Source of the DNA: Blastomonas sp. CACIA14H2
Lineage (GTDB): Bacteria; Pseudomonadota; Alphaproteobacteria; Sphingomonadales; Sphingomonadaceae
Length of the DNA: 64,000 nucleotides
Direction of reading: 5' to 3'
NCBI GenBank assembly: GCA_000503195.1
Contig: AYSC01000001.1
Span: 186,001-250,000, forward strand
The translations under genes were made by a program, and so were the position numbers. This document shows, piece after piece, positions 12,063-20,304 of this stretch. The notes under the pieces are model-generated. The model saw only the letters and a list, made by a program, of their open reading frames with translations. It was not told where the DNA came from and did no database searches. Every line of letters starts with the position of its first letter. The first letter of the stretch is position 1.

Positions 12063-13106
12063 GTGGAATGGAAATCACTGGTCGATCTGAATCGCCTTGC
12101 CGAATGGATGGACGGGCAGGGGCTTGGTTCGGGGCGCCTAAGCGATATCGTGCCACTGGTCGGCGGGACTCAGAACGTGCTCTTGCGCTTCCGCCGTGCA
12201 GACCGCGAATTCGTCCTTCGCCGCCCTCCGCTGCACAGTATCGCCAATGGCAGCGAAACCATGCGCCGGGAAGCGCGGATCCTGGCAGCCCTGGCCGGCT
12301 CAGACGTGCCCCATGCCCGATTGGTCGCTGCCTGTCCCGATGATGATGTGCTGGGTGCGGCCTTTTTCCTGATGGAGCCCGTGGACGGGTTTACGGCTCC
12401 GGTCAGACTGCCCGCGCTACATGCAGGCAGTCCGCTCATTCGTCGGCAGATGGGGTTTGCCATGGTCGACGCCGCACTGGCGCTGGGCCGTATCGACCCG
12501 TTCGAAGCGGGGCTGGGCGACATGGGGAAGCTCGAGGGATATCTCACGCGCCAGGCCGCGCGATGGCGCTCGCAATATGACGGCTATGCAAAGCACGATG
12601 GATGGGCGGCTGACAGCCTCACCGGCATCGATGCGATCGGCCAGTGGCTCGATGCCAACTGCCCCAGGCATTTCAAGCCGGGGATCATCCACGGCGATTA
12701 TCATCTCGGCAATGTCATGTTCCGGCTCGACAGCCCCGCGATCGCTGCAATCGTGGATTGGGAACTGGCGTCGGTCGGCGACCCTCTGATCGACATGGGC
12801 TGGCTGCTCGCAACTTGGCCAGAAGCGGAGCAGGGTTTTGAGGCGATTGCGCCTGTCGAACCCTGGCAAGGCTTTCCCAGCGCTACCGAACTGGCAGAGC
12901 ATTATGCGGCCGGCACGGAAAGGGATGTCTCTGCGATGCTCTGGTACAAGGTGCTCGCCTGCTACAAGCTCGGGATATTGCTCGAAGGGTCGCACGCTCG
13001 CGCTCTGGCAGGCAAGGCCGAGAAGGAAATTGGCGATCGTCTGCACAACCAGGCCGAACAGCTGCTGCTGCGCGCTCAGCGCACGATAGAACGGGGTACT
13101 CTCTAG
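12063..13106 (+). CDS. APH-like phosphotransferase family protein
   Basis: A 347-residue protein kinase-like fold protein of the aminoglycoside phosphotransferase (APH) superfamily, similar in type to the domain found in ACAD10/ACAD11 and in bacterial acyl-CoA catabolic clusters. Key motifs are the Brenner motif HGDYHLGNVMF (about residue 212) and the metal-binding IVDWELASVGDPLID. The start is taken as GTG at 12063 with AAGGGGC upstream; no in-frame ATG is suitable. In such clusters it may phosphorylate a hydroxyacyl-CoA ahead of elimination by an acyl-CoA dehydrogenase. This is inference from the ACAD10/11 families. It closes the plus-strand operon. Confidence 0.82.
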   Translation: MEWKSLVDLNRLAEWMDGQGLGSGRLSDIVPLVGGTQNVLLRFRRADREFVLRRPPLHSIANGSETMRREARILAALAGSDVPHARLVAACPDDDVLGAAFFLMEPVDGFTAPVRLPALHAGSPLIRRQMGFAMVDAALALGRIDPFEAGLGDMGKLEGYLTRQAARWRSQYDGYAKHDGWAADSLTGIDAIGQWLDANCPRHFKPGIIHGDYHLGNVMFRLDSPAIAAIVDWELASVGDPLIDMGWLLATWPEAEQGFEAIAPVEPWQGFPSATELAEHYAAGTERDVSAMLWYKVLACYKLGILLEGSHARALAGKAEKEIGDRLHNQAEQLLLRAQRTIERGTL

Positions 13107-13234
13107 ACGGGGAGCGGTGTTTCCGTGTCACGGGGCGTCAGGACAAACGGGCGCAACCGACGTTCGCATCGCTTGTCCGCCCAAGCCGCGCCCGGAACCG
13201 GTTGTGCGCCCGTCACGGACCACCGGCGAGCCCC

Positions 13235-13783
13235 TTATTCGCGCGTGCTGCCATCGACTGCTTCGCGCCCTCCGGTCGAAGCATCACGATAGGCGAACCT
13301 GCCGGCGGCGTCATGCATGCCGATGCTGCCGTCAGGGATGCAGTGGTACATGAGATATTCAACGCCGCCAGGGGTACCGCGGCCCTCAGCGATCGCCATG
13401 ACATGATTCAGCCATGCATATCTGGGGTGACTGGTTTCGAAGCGCGGCTGGGTGACGAAATAGGTGTCGCCGAAATCTACCGGCTCGCCGCGCCGATATC
13501 TGTCCATCATTTCCGGCGAGGTTTTTGCCACGCCGAAATACTGGACAAAGATGTTTGCTCCATCCCCGGTGACGATCACCAGGCGGACATCGATATGGTA
13601 GGCGCCATCGCTGTCTATCAGTTCGAATTCGCCGCCGACCGGGGCCACGGTTCCGCGAATGTCGGGACCTTCGGCGGTCCCGCCCGCCAGTGTCCAGACA
13701 TTTCTCTTGCCTTTGGGTATGCTGCCGATCGGATAGCGTTTTCCGAGCGTCACGTTCATCCGCAACAAGGGTTCGAGACGCAC
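13235..13783 (-). CDS. DUF3237 domain-containing protein
   Basis: A 182-residue protein starting MRLEPLLRMNVTLG, with family-typical segments: GKRNVWTLAGGTAEGPDIRG, DGAYHIDVRLVIVTGDGA, and TYFVTQPRFETSHPRYAWLNH. DUF3237 proteins are small predicted beta-barrels of unknown function, frequent in catabolic clusters of sphingomonads and rhodococci. The gene is downstream of the thiolase pseudogene on the same strand and convergent with the APH-like gene. Longer open frames on the opposite strand here have no family resemblance. A role as a lipocalin-like carrier or isomerase is possible but unproven. Confidence 0.85.
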   Translation of the reverse strand: MRLEPLLRMNVTLGKRYPIGSIPKGKRNVWTLAGGTAEGPDIRGTVAPVGGEFELIDSDGAYHIDVRLVIVTGDGANIFVQYFGVAKTSPEMMDRYRRGEPVDFGDTYFVTQPRFETSHPRYAWLNHVMAIAEGRGTPGGVEYLMYHCIPDGSIGMHDAAGRFAYRDASTGGREAVDGSTRE

Positions 13784-13851
13784 GCAGCTTCCTTTCCGGG
13801 ATCAGGTACAGCAAGCTGCGGATCTGGCGTCCGCCGCAAGCCCTATTGGGG

Positions 13852-14206
13852 TCAGATGAGCTCTATGATGATCGCAGGTGCCATTCCGCTGGCGGCACAC
13901 ATCGTCACGAGACCATAGCGCCCACCCGTGCGCCCGAGTTCGTCCATACATCGACCTTGGAGCGATCGAGCTTGAGGTCACGAAGGAACTTTTCAGCCAC
14001 GACGGCAAAGGCTTCGTTGATTTCCCACAGGTCGTCGACCAGATGATGTCATCGACGTCTGCGGTGTTGAGATTATTGCGCTCCGCGATGGCCTTGAGAT
14101 TGCTGGCCGCAAGATGCTGCCGGTGCATGTCTGCCAGCGCGCCCTTTCCCGCCTTGCCGATGCCACGCGGGGTTCGAGCTGCGTCGATGATATACGCCGG
14201 GGTCAT
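13852..14206 (-). pseudogene. Remnant of acetyl-CoA acetyltransferase (thiolase)
   Basis: About 355 nt remain of a gene normally near 1.2 kb. From the ATG at 14206 the frame reads a thiolase N-terminus (TPAYIIDAARTPRGIGKAGK) to about residue 55. It then jumps in another frame to DLWEINEAFAVVAEKFLRDL, which belongs about 280 residues later. In a third frame the C-terminus GRTGGRYGLVTMCAASGMAP, ending AIIIELI and a stop at 13852, is intact. At least two internal deletions are therefore needed. They remove the nucleophilic Cys region and the NGGAIALGHPIG loop. The sequence of each remnant is well preserved, so decay is recent. No function can remain. Confidence 0.85.
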
Positions 14207-14520
14207 GGGGGGACGTCTCCGGAAGAATGCGTGCAAGACTGTTGACGCGCTTTAAACGGCATCAATCAGTCATTCAATTAATATCTCGCTTCTGGCAGAT
14301 CTTGCGCAGGGGACGGCTCGAAGGTTTCCATGGTCATTGCGGCGACCGTGTTTCCCAGCTGCCTCGATCAAGAGGGAGGCGCCAGAGAAACAGGGCGCGC
14401 GGCTCGCGGCCATTGGCGCCACTATTCCTGATCTACGAGGGTGTCACACAAGGTCTGGTGCAGCATCTGTCTTGACGAAATGCCCAACTACCGCGACGCC
14501 CCAGCGAAAGGGGTTAGAAA
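14207..14520. other. 314-bp divergent intergenic region
   Basis: This stretch lies between the minus-strand thiolase remnant and the plus-strand AsnC-like gene. It holds the AT-rich motif copy at 14266-14281 near the pseudogene start. Otherwise it is GC-rich sequence without a supportable gene. The motif is 60 bp upstream of the remnant's ATG, so it probably belonged to the thiolase-DUF3237 promoter and may still drive the DUF3237 gene. Confidence 0.5.
14266..14281 (+). promoter_or_regulatory. Candidate operator, copy 3 of the shared motif
   Basis: TCAGTCATTCAATTAA, 13 of 16 bases identical to the copy at 5237-5252; two of the three differences are purine swaps (A/G) and one is a C/T swap. 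It lies 60 bp upstream of the minus-strand thiolase remnant and 240 bp upstream of the plus-strand AsnC-like regulator. Confidence 0.35.
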
Positions 14521-15471
14521 ATGCAGATCAGTCAGACCGACCTTGCCATCATCCAGGCGCTTGCCGATGATCCGCGCATGCCCAACAAGGCCATCGGCAT
14601 GCGGGTCGGGGTGAGCCAGCAAACGGTTGCCGTCCGGCTGCGAAAGTTGATGGACGGCAACGTCATCCGCGTCATGGCTCAACGCGATCTGGCCGCAGTC
14701 GGCCTTCCCGTGCTGGCGCTTGCCGGAATTTCGATCGATCACAGCGATCTGAAGGCGATCATCCGGCAACTTGGCAGCTTGCCGGAGTTGTTCAGCGTTG
14801 CCGTCTGCCCCGGGACACCGGACATCTATGTGAACATCAACTGCCCAACGCCAGAGGATGTCGAGCAGGTGGCCGAACGAATCCGCGCCCTACCCGGCGT
14901 TCGTCATTGTTCGACCATGGTGTGCCGCAAGATTTTCAAGTTCGTTTCGGGTGCCGGTGATCTGAAGTCCGGCGCCGCGCGGCCGTCGCTCGCCCTGACC
15001 CAGGATCGCCTGGACCAGTTCATCATCGACCAGCTCTCCGATGATGGCAGGCGCAGCCTGAGGCAGATCGCCATGAGCGCGGGCGTGTCCGAAGGGACAG
15101 TTCGGACGCGGCTGCAACGATTGACCGATCAGAACATCATTCGCGTCGGCCTGATCTGCGAGCCCGACATGATCGGTTACCAATTCTCTGCATATGTATT
15201 CTTCGATGGCGAGCCCGAGGCGATCCTCTCCGCGATGGACGCGATGATGCCGTTGAACGAGGCAAGTTTTCTTGGCGTGACGGACGCGGGCGGCGGCATG
15301 GCCTTGCTGGTGGCGCGGAGCATTGTTGAGCTTCACGAGATATGCATCGAAAAACTGCGCGCGGTGCCGGGCATCGGCAACGTGACGTTTCGTCCGCTTG
15401 CGTTCACGACGAAGCACAATTTCGACTATATCCATATCGTCGGGCAGAGATTCGAGCCGCTTGGCGACTGA
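14521..15471 (+). CDS. Second Lrp/AsnC-family regulator with two HTH domains
   Basis: A 316-residue duplicated AsnC protein. The first winged helix is at about residues 4-50 (ISQTDLAIIQALADD then VGVSQQTVAVRLRKLM). The second begins near 160 (LDQFIIDQLSDDGRRSLRQIA then VSEGTVRTRLQRL). Each is followed by a ligand-binding half. It is similar in design to the protein at 4022 but clearly diverged in sequence. AAAGGGG lies upstream of the ATG. It is probably a second sensor for the same pathway, or one for the P450/alcohol dehydrogenase branch encoded convergently at 15517-17980. Confidence 0.88.
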   Translation: MQISQTDLAIIQALADDPRMPNKAIGMRVGVSQQTVAVRLRKLMDGNVIRVMAQRDLAAVGLPVLALAGISIDHSDLKAIIRQLGSLPELFSVAVCPGTPDIYVNINCPTPEDVEQVAERIRALPGVRHCSTMVCRKIFKFVSGAGDLKSGAARPSLALTQDRLDQFIIDQLSDDGRRSLRQIAMSAGVSEGTVRTRLQRLTDQNIIRVGLICEPDMIGYQFSAYVFFDGEPEAILSAMDAMMPLNEASFLGVTDAGGGMALLVARSIVELHEICIEKLRAVPGIGNVTFRPLAFTTKHNFDYIHIVGQRFEPLGD

Positions 15472-15516
15472 AAGGGGCGGCCGGATTCGGGGAAAGCGTT
15501 TCATCAGCTTCCGGGT

Positions 15517-16623
15517 TCAAGGGATCATCACGGCCTTGATGCATTTCCCGCTGTGCTGGTCGGCAATGGCCTGATTGATGTCGTCGAGCCGGTATTGCGT
15601 GATCAGGCGATCGAAGGGGAAACGGCCCTGCTGGTACAGCGCTGCCATATGCGGGATGAAATCGTCAGGCTGAACGTCACCTTCGATGATGCCCATCACC
15701 GTGATTCCCGCGCTGACCAGGCGGTTGATGGCAAGGCTGATGGTATCCTCGAACCGCGGCGGCACGCCCACGAGCCCGAAGCTGGCGTGCGCGGCAAGAC
15801 AGGGGACCGTCGCCTCGATCACGTGCGAAAGGCCGGTGGTGTCGAAGGCGTAATCGACGCCGTGCAGAGCAATGGCCCGAACGCAATCGGCCAGCGAATG
15901 CGCGGATGGATCCAGCACGTGGGTCGCCCCCAGTTCGAGTGCCATGGCACGGCGTTCCGGTTTCGGTTCTGCCACGATGATCGTGCTGCAACCCTGGAGG
16001 ACGGCACCCATCACGGCGCTCAGGCCGACCGCTCCCCCGCCGAGCACCAGCAGGGAACTGCCCGCGCGGCAGGCCAGTGCATGGATGATCGAACCGGCAC
16101 CGGTCTGGATCCCGCAGCCCAGCGGTCCCATCAGTTCGAGCGGCAGCGACCGGCCGATTGCCACGGCGTTGCGCTCGTTCACCAATGCATGCGTGGCAAA
16201 CGAAGACTGCCCGAAAAAGTGCGCGCTCACCGCTTCGCCGTCGATCGATACGGCGCTGGTTCCGTCCGCGCGCCGCCCGCCGTAATTGAGCGGGGCAAAG
16301 GACAGGCAATAGGCGGGATGCCCTTCATCGCAACGCCCGCAGGTGCCGCAGCTGTTGAAGGTCGCGACCACATGGTCGCCCGGTGCAACCTTGGTCACGG
16401 CCGAGCCAACGCGCTCGACCACCCCCGAACCTTCATGTCCAAAAATGGCTGGCGCTTTCATGATGCCAAGATGCTCGGCGAAGACCAGATCGGTGTGGCA
16501 CAGTCCAACCCCGGCAATGCGCACCAGTATCTCGTCTTCGCGAGGCTCCTCGATCTCGATAGCTTCCATCGCAAGCGGACCGGAGGGAATGCGCGCGACT
16601 GCGGCCCTGGCGCTGATGCTCAT
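15517..16623 (-). CDS. Zinc-dependent alcohol dehydrogenase (NAD)
   Basis: A 368-residue class III/aryl-alcohol-type zinc alcohol dehydrogenase. Catalytic zinc ligands are seen as Cys in GVGLCHTDL, His in IFGHEGSGVVE and Cys in GPLGCGIQTGAG. The structural zinc site is CGTCGRCDEGHPAYC. The Rossmann motif is LVLGGGAVGLSAVMG. The start at 16623 follows GGAAGGGAAAGA; an upstream frame to 16653 is not favoured. It lies 49 nt downstream of the P450 gene and is probably cotranscribed with it. It would oxidise the alcohol formed by the P450 to an aldehyde or ketone. Confidence 0.9.
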   Translation of the reverse strand: MSISARAAVARIPSGPLAMEAIEIEEPREDEILVRIAGVGLCHTDLVFAEHLGIMKAPAIFGHEGSGVVERVGSAVTKVAPGDHVVATFNSCGTCGRCDEGHPAYCLSFAPLNYGGRRADGTSAVSIDGEAVSAHFFGQSSFATHALVNERNAVAIGRSLPLELMGPLGCGIQTGAGSIIHALACRAGSSLLVLGGGAVGLSAVMGAVLQGCSTIIVAEPKPERRAMALELGATHVLDPSAHSLADCVRAIALHGVDYAFDTTGLSHVIEATVPCLAAHASFGLVGVPPRFEDTISLAINRLVSAGITVMGIIEGDVQPDDFIPHMAALYQQGRFPFDRLITQYRLDDINQAIADQHSGKCIKAVMIP

Positions 16624-16672
16624 GACATTCTTTCCCTTCCCATGCCCATGCAACGGCTCTCTGCCGGAGCGG

Positions 16673-17980
16673 TCAATTCGCCTCGAAACGGATCGGCAGG
16701 CGCTTGGGGCCGCTGACGAAGCTCGACTGCGTCCAGGCGGGCTGACCCGCGATCGTCAGCGACTTCAGTCTGGGCAGCATTTCCTCGAGCAGGATGCGCA
16801 TTTCGAGCTTCGCCAGATGCTGGCCGAGGCATAGATGCGCACCATAGCCGAAGGCGACTTGCCCGTTGGGATGGCGGTCTATGCGGAAGTCGAACGGTGC
16901 CGCGAAGACGTCCTTGTCCCGGTTGGCCGAAAGATAGGACAGCATTACCCAGTCGCCGGCCTTGATGGTCTGGCCGCGCAGTTCGTAATCCTGTGTCGCC
17001 GTGCGCATGAAGTGCTTCACAGGCGTCGTCCAGCGGATGGCTTCCTCCACCAGGCCGCCGATCAGCGAAGGGTCTGCCTGAACCTGTCTCAGCAGTTCCG
17101 GTCGTTCCGCCAGCGCCCAGATCGCGCCGGCAGTCGATGCTGAAGTGGTGTCATGCCCCGCGGTCGCCACCAGCACATAATAGCCATTTGCGTCTCGCTC
17201 GGAGATTGGCTTGCCATCGATCCGCGCGTTGGCGATCACACTGGCCAGATCGTCGCGTGGACTGCTGCGACGTTCAGCGGTCAACGCGTTGAAATAGGCG
17301 TGGAAGTCACCCAGCACAGCCTGAAACATCGCAAGGCCGCTGGCCGGGTCGCCCATTGCCGCAGCGTCTCGGGCCAGTTCCGGATCGCGGGCGCCGAAGA
17401 GCTGCTGGGTGAGCACCAGCATGCGACCCTCATCCTCTTCCGGCACGCCCAGTATCTCCATCACCACGTGCAGCGGATAATGGAGGGCGACATCGGACAC
17501 GAAGTCGCATTCCCCGCCTCGCCGCATCATGCGATCGACATGATTCCGGGCAATGCTCCGGATGCGGTCGGAGAGCCTTTTGACATTGCCGGGCATGAAC
17601 CAGGATTGAGTGAGGGACCGGAACAGCCGGTGCTCCTGGCCATCCATGTTGACCAGCGACCGGGTCAGGTGCGGGGAGTGGACGGCGTGCTCGACGGCCC
17701 GCAGCATTTTCTCGGGGATCAGAACGGTCGAACGGTCGCCATTGTGGAAGATGCCGGACTGCCGCTCGATCTCCATCACATCCCTATGCTTCGTGATCAG
17801 CCAGAAGGGTTCGAAATCGGCCGTGACAGCCAGCGACACGGGCAGGTTTGCCCGTAGCCATGCCAGCGCATCATGCACGCGCTGCGGCTCGGCAAAGCTG
17901 CGCGGATTGGTGATCAGCTGCGCCATGTCAGCAGGCGTAAGCGCAGGCTCCGGTGCGGCAGCGATATGCGGGCTGGCCAT
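16673..17980 (-). CDS. Cytochrome P450, CYP108 (P450terp)-like
   Basis: A 435-residue soluble bacterial P450. It has the I-helix oxygen-activation motif TAGHDTTSAST, the ExxR motif EEAIR, and heme-binding FGYGAHLCLGQHLAKLE with Cys384. The segments YPLHVVMEILGVPEEDE, TTPVKHFMRTA and the C-terminal GPKRLPIRF strongly resemble P450terp (CYP108A1) as I remember it; no alignment was run. CYP108 members hydroxylate terpenoids and alkyl- or cycloalkyl-aromatics. An adjacent ferredoxin or ferredoxin reductase is not seen, so redox partners must lie elsewhere. The start is taken at 17980 (AAGAGA upstream); an ATG at 17998 is possible. Confidence 0.9.
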   Translation of the reverse strand: MASPHIAAAPEPALTPADMAQLITNPRSFAEPQRVHDALAWLRANLPVSLAVTADFEPFWLITKHRDVMEIERQSGIFHNGDRSTVLIPEKMLRAVEHAVHSPHLTRSLVNMDGQEHRLFRSLTQSWFMPGNVKRLSDRIRSIARNHVDRMMRRGGECDFVSDVALHYPLHVVMEILGVPEEDEGRMLVLTQQLFGARDPELARDAAAMGDPASGLAMFQAVLGDFHAYFNALTAERRSSPRDDLASVIANARIDGKPISERDANGYYVLVATAGHDTTSASTAGAIWALAERPELLRQVQADPSLIGGLVEEAIRWTTPVKHFMRTATQDYELRGQTIKAGDWVMLSYLSANRDKDVFAAPFDFRIDRHPNGQVAFGYGAHLCLGQHLAKLEMRILLEEMLPRLKSLTIAGQPAWTQSSFVSGPKRLPIRFEAN

Positions 17981-18127
17981 GATCGTTCTCTTGTCCATGA
18001 GGGAGCGCCAGCCGTTCCCACGCATCGCCATCACGGCGGTCGTGGGGGCGTGGCGCAGGGGAGACATGCCCGTCGCGATGGCAACGATCCAGGCAGCGCG
18101 GCCCGCTCCGTCGCCATCGCCGCTGGG

Positions 18128-19897
18128 TCATTCGGCCGCGATCGGCAGGTCCACCAGATAGTCCTGATCGAACTGCGCGCCGCGCACACCCAGCATGGTG
18201 CCGGGTGTAGCGCCGGTGGCGACGCCATTGTGCAGGATCGGCTGTCCGTTGACGATCACCCATTCGATGCCGTGCGCCGGACATACCCGGCGCCAGTCTC
18301 CCTTGGGGAGGCTGTTGACGGTCTGATACTGCTCGCGATCATAGCCAATCGTATCGTAGTCATAGATATAGAGGTCAGCCGCATAGCCTTCCAGCAGGGC
18401 TCCGCGCTGCGCGAAATTGTAGATGCGCGCGGGCAGGTAGCTCAGGCTGTAATGCATCTCCTCGAGCGAGATACGACCCTCGTCGCGCACCAGCCACATG
18501 ATGTTGTCGGTCGCATACTGACCGCCGCAATGCATCTTGATATGCGCGCCGCCATCGGACGTGCCGGAAACGACGCGCTTGTGCAGCAGCACTTCGGCTG
18601 ATTTCACCGGATCGGTGCTGGTGGCCAGCGTGGTGCGGAAATCCGCCACCGTGTCAGACTTGGCAATGATGTCGAACAGGACCTCGATCGCGTGCTTGTC
18701 CTGCGCTGCCGCAATGTCGCCCAGCAGCATGCCATTGTAGCGCGCATATTCCGTCGCACCCTGAGCATCGGTCAGCTTGAATGTTTCGATCGGGCCGCCC
18801 GCACCACTCCATTGAAAGGGGTCGTATTCCTCGACGGCCCGCTGGACGAAGGCCGGATCCGATGCCAGCGCGGCCATCTTCTTGGCGTCACGCAGGGTGG
18901 TGAATTCCAGGAAGCTGGGGCTCGTGTTCTGCCAGACGTCGTATTCCAGCGCCCGCAACTGGTTCCACGAGCGATTGACGAAAGCCTGACCATAGATGTT
19001 GAGGCCCTTGCTTTCCATTTCGTCCAGCCAATCGAGCAAGCCCCGGTGATAATCGGGCATTACATCGATGGGCGTGACGATGTTGAGCAGAACCGGACGA
19101 CCCGAGATCCGGGCCAGTTCCTCGCACGCAAAACGGTTGGAGGCCTTGCCAGCCGGCAATTCGCACAGGCACTGGATGATGCCTTCACCGCGTTCGCGCA
19201 GAACCCCGGCGAGATAATAGGCGTCCTCGATGTGCATCGAGTCCGTCGGCATCGGCGATCCGTCGATGTCCTTGTGATTGTTGTGCTCGTGGAGGAAGGA
19301 GAAGCCGAAGCCGATCGCGCCGGCATCCATGGCCTCGTGGAGAAGACGGCGCATTTCGAGCCGCTCCTGCTCCGTGGCCCCGCGCGTCTTCGCCGCCTCC
19401 ATGCCCATGACATAGATCATCAGCGAATTGAGCGGCATGTATGCGGCGATGTTGACCCCCTTGGCGATCCCCCGCACGGCGGCCATCCATTCCGGAAAGC
19501 TCTCCCAGGTCCATGGCAGTGCTTCGCGCATCGCGATCATGGGCACCTGTTCGGTGTTCTCCATCATCTGCATGTAGCGATCCCGGTCTTCGGGGCGGCA
19601 GGGCATAAAGCCGAAGCCGCAATTTCCCACCACCAGCGTGGTGTTTCCGTGCCAGCTCGAGTCCGCGCAATACGGGTCCCAGAAGATCTGCGCATCATAA
19701 TGGGTGTGCGGATCGATCACGCCGGGCGCGACAATGCGACCGGTCGCATCGATCACCCGCGCCCCGCGCGAGGGGGCGATGGTGCCGCCAATGGCGACGA
19801 TGCGGCCGTCACGGATACCGATGTCGCCCACATAGCGCGGGATCCGCGTACCATCCACAATCGTGCCGCCAGAAACGATCAGATCAAACTCAGCCAT
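18128..19897 (-). CDS. D-aminoacylase-like amidohydrolase
   Basis: A 589-residue amidohydrolase of the N-acyl-D-amino-acid deacylase type. It starts FDLIVSGGTIVDGT, with zinc-site DPHTHYDAQIFWDP, bridging-Cys segment VVGNCGFGF and catalytic-Asp segment SGTSDGGAHIKMH, then a C-terminal beta-sandwich (IEWVIVNGQPILHNG). In sphingomonad catabolic islands such proteins may hydrolyse cyclic amides, lactones or conjugates rather than acyl amino acids. GGGGAGAG precedes the ATG at 19897. It is transcribed toward the P450 gene, 147 nt apart, and is likely in the same operon. Confidence 0.87.
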   Translation of the reverse strand: MAEFDLIVSGGTIVDGTRIPRYVGDIGIRDGRIVAIGGTIAPSRGARVIDATGRIVAPGVIDPHTHYDAQIFWDPYCADSSWHGNTTLVVGNCGFGFMPCRPEDRDRYMQMMENTEQVPMIAMREALPWTWESFPEWMAAVRGIAKGVNIAAYMPLNSLMIYVMGMEAAKTRGATEQERLEMRRLLHEAMDAGAIGFGFSFLHEHNNHKDIDGSPMPTDSMHIEDAYYLAGVLRERGEGIIQCLCELPAGKASNRFACEELARISGRPVLLNIVTPIDVMPDYHRGLLDWLDEMESKGLNIYGQAFVNRSWNQLRALEYDVWQNTSPSFLEFTTLRDAKKMAALASDPAFVQRAVEEYDPFQWSGAGGPIETFKLTDAQGATEYARYNGMLLGDIAAAQDKHAIEVLFDIIAKSDTVADFRTTLATSTDPVKSAEVLLHKRVVSGTSDGGAHIKMHCGGQYATDNIMWLVRDEGRISLEEMHYSLSYLPARIYNFAQRGALLEGYAADLYIYDYDTIGYDREQYQTVNSLPKGDWRRVCPAHGIEWVIVNGQPILHNGVATGATPGTMLGVRGAQFDQDYLVDLPIAAE

Positions 19898-20304
19898 CTC
19901 GACTCTCCCCTGGCGGCATCTTCTCCGCCTTGAGTCCATATATGCATAGTTTAAAAATTATGTCCACAGTTTAAATTATCCGCAGTGAGTGGTGAGGCGA
20001 TGCGGGTCTGCCAGCGAAACCTTTCGAGGCGATCCATGGCTCGAGAGGGGCAATTGCGGCGCCAGTTGGCGGCGCGCGTTATGGCTACGGAGAGCCCAGC
20101 CTGGCCGTTCGCCGATCGGCAGAAACGGGCGGCAGCGCGCCTGCGATCCGGCACGCCGACACCGTTCATGCTGCTGCACGGCGCGAGTAAGGATTGCCTC
20201 GCTCGCAAGAACGCTGTAGGGGCAGGGCACAAAATAGCAGGGTAGCCGCCTTGCCAGGCATACGAGTGCACAGCACCACGGGGCCGTAGAATGGGGAGGG
20301 TCCT
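19898..20304. other. 407-bp divergent intergenic region
   Basis: This stretch lies between the amidohydrolase (minus) and the first TIM-barrel gene (plus). It holds the AT-rich direct repeats at 19948-19979 and a strong ribosome-binding site GGGGAGGG before 20305. The frames in between (about 19985-20245) have no recognisable domain and are not called. Confidence 0.5.
19948..19979 (-). promoter_or_regulatory. AT-rich direct repeats upstream of amidohydrolase
   Basis: AGTTTAAAAATTAT (19948-19961) is repeated as AGTTTAAATTAT (19968-19979) with a 20-bp period, about two helical turns, 50-80 bp upstream of the minus-strand ATG at 19897. The core GTTTAA-TTA also resembles the end of the 16-bp motif found at three other places in the island. 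This is probably a promoter with a two-site operator. Confidence 0.4.

Noticed and set aside
13202-13918. 238-codon plus-strand frame over the DUF3237 gene
   Set aside because: The minus strand encodes a recognisable DUF3237 protein and the thiolase remnant; the plus frame shows no domain.
19985-20245. Possible small gene or remnant between amidohydrolase and TIM-barrel genes
   Set aside because: Frames on both strands are short, basic and without motif; no ribosome-binding site stands out.
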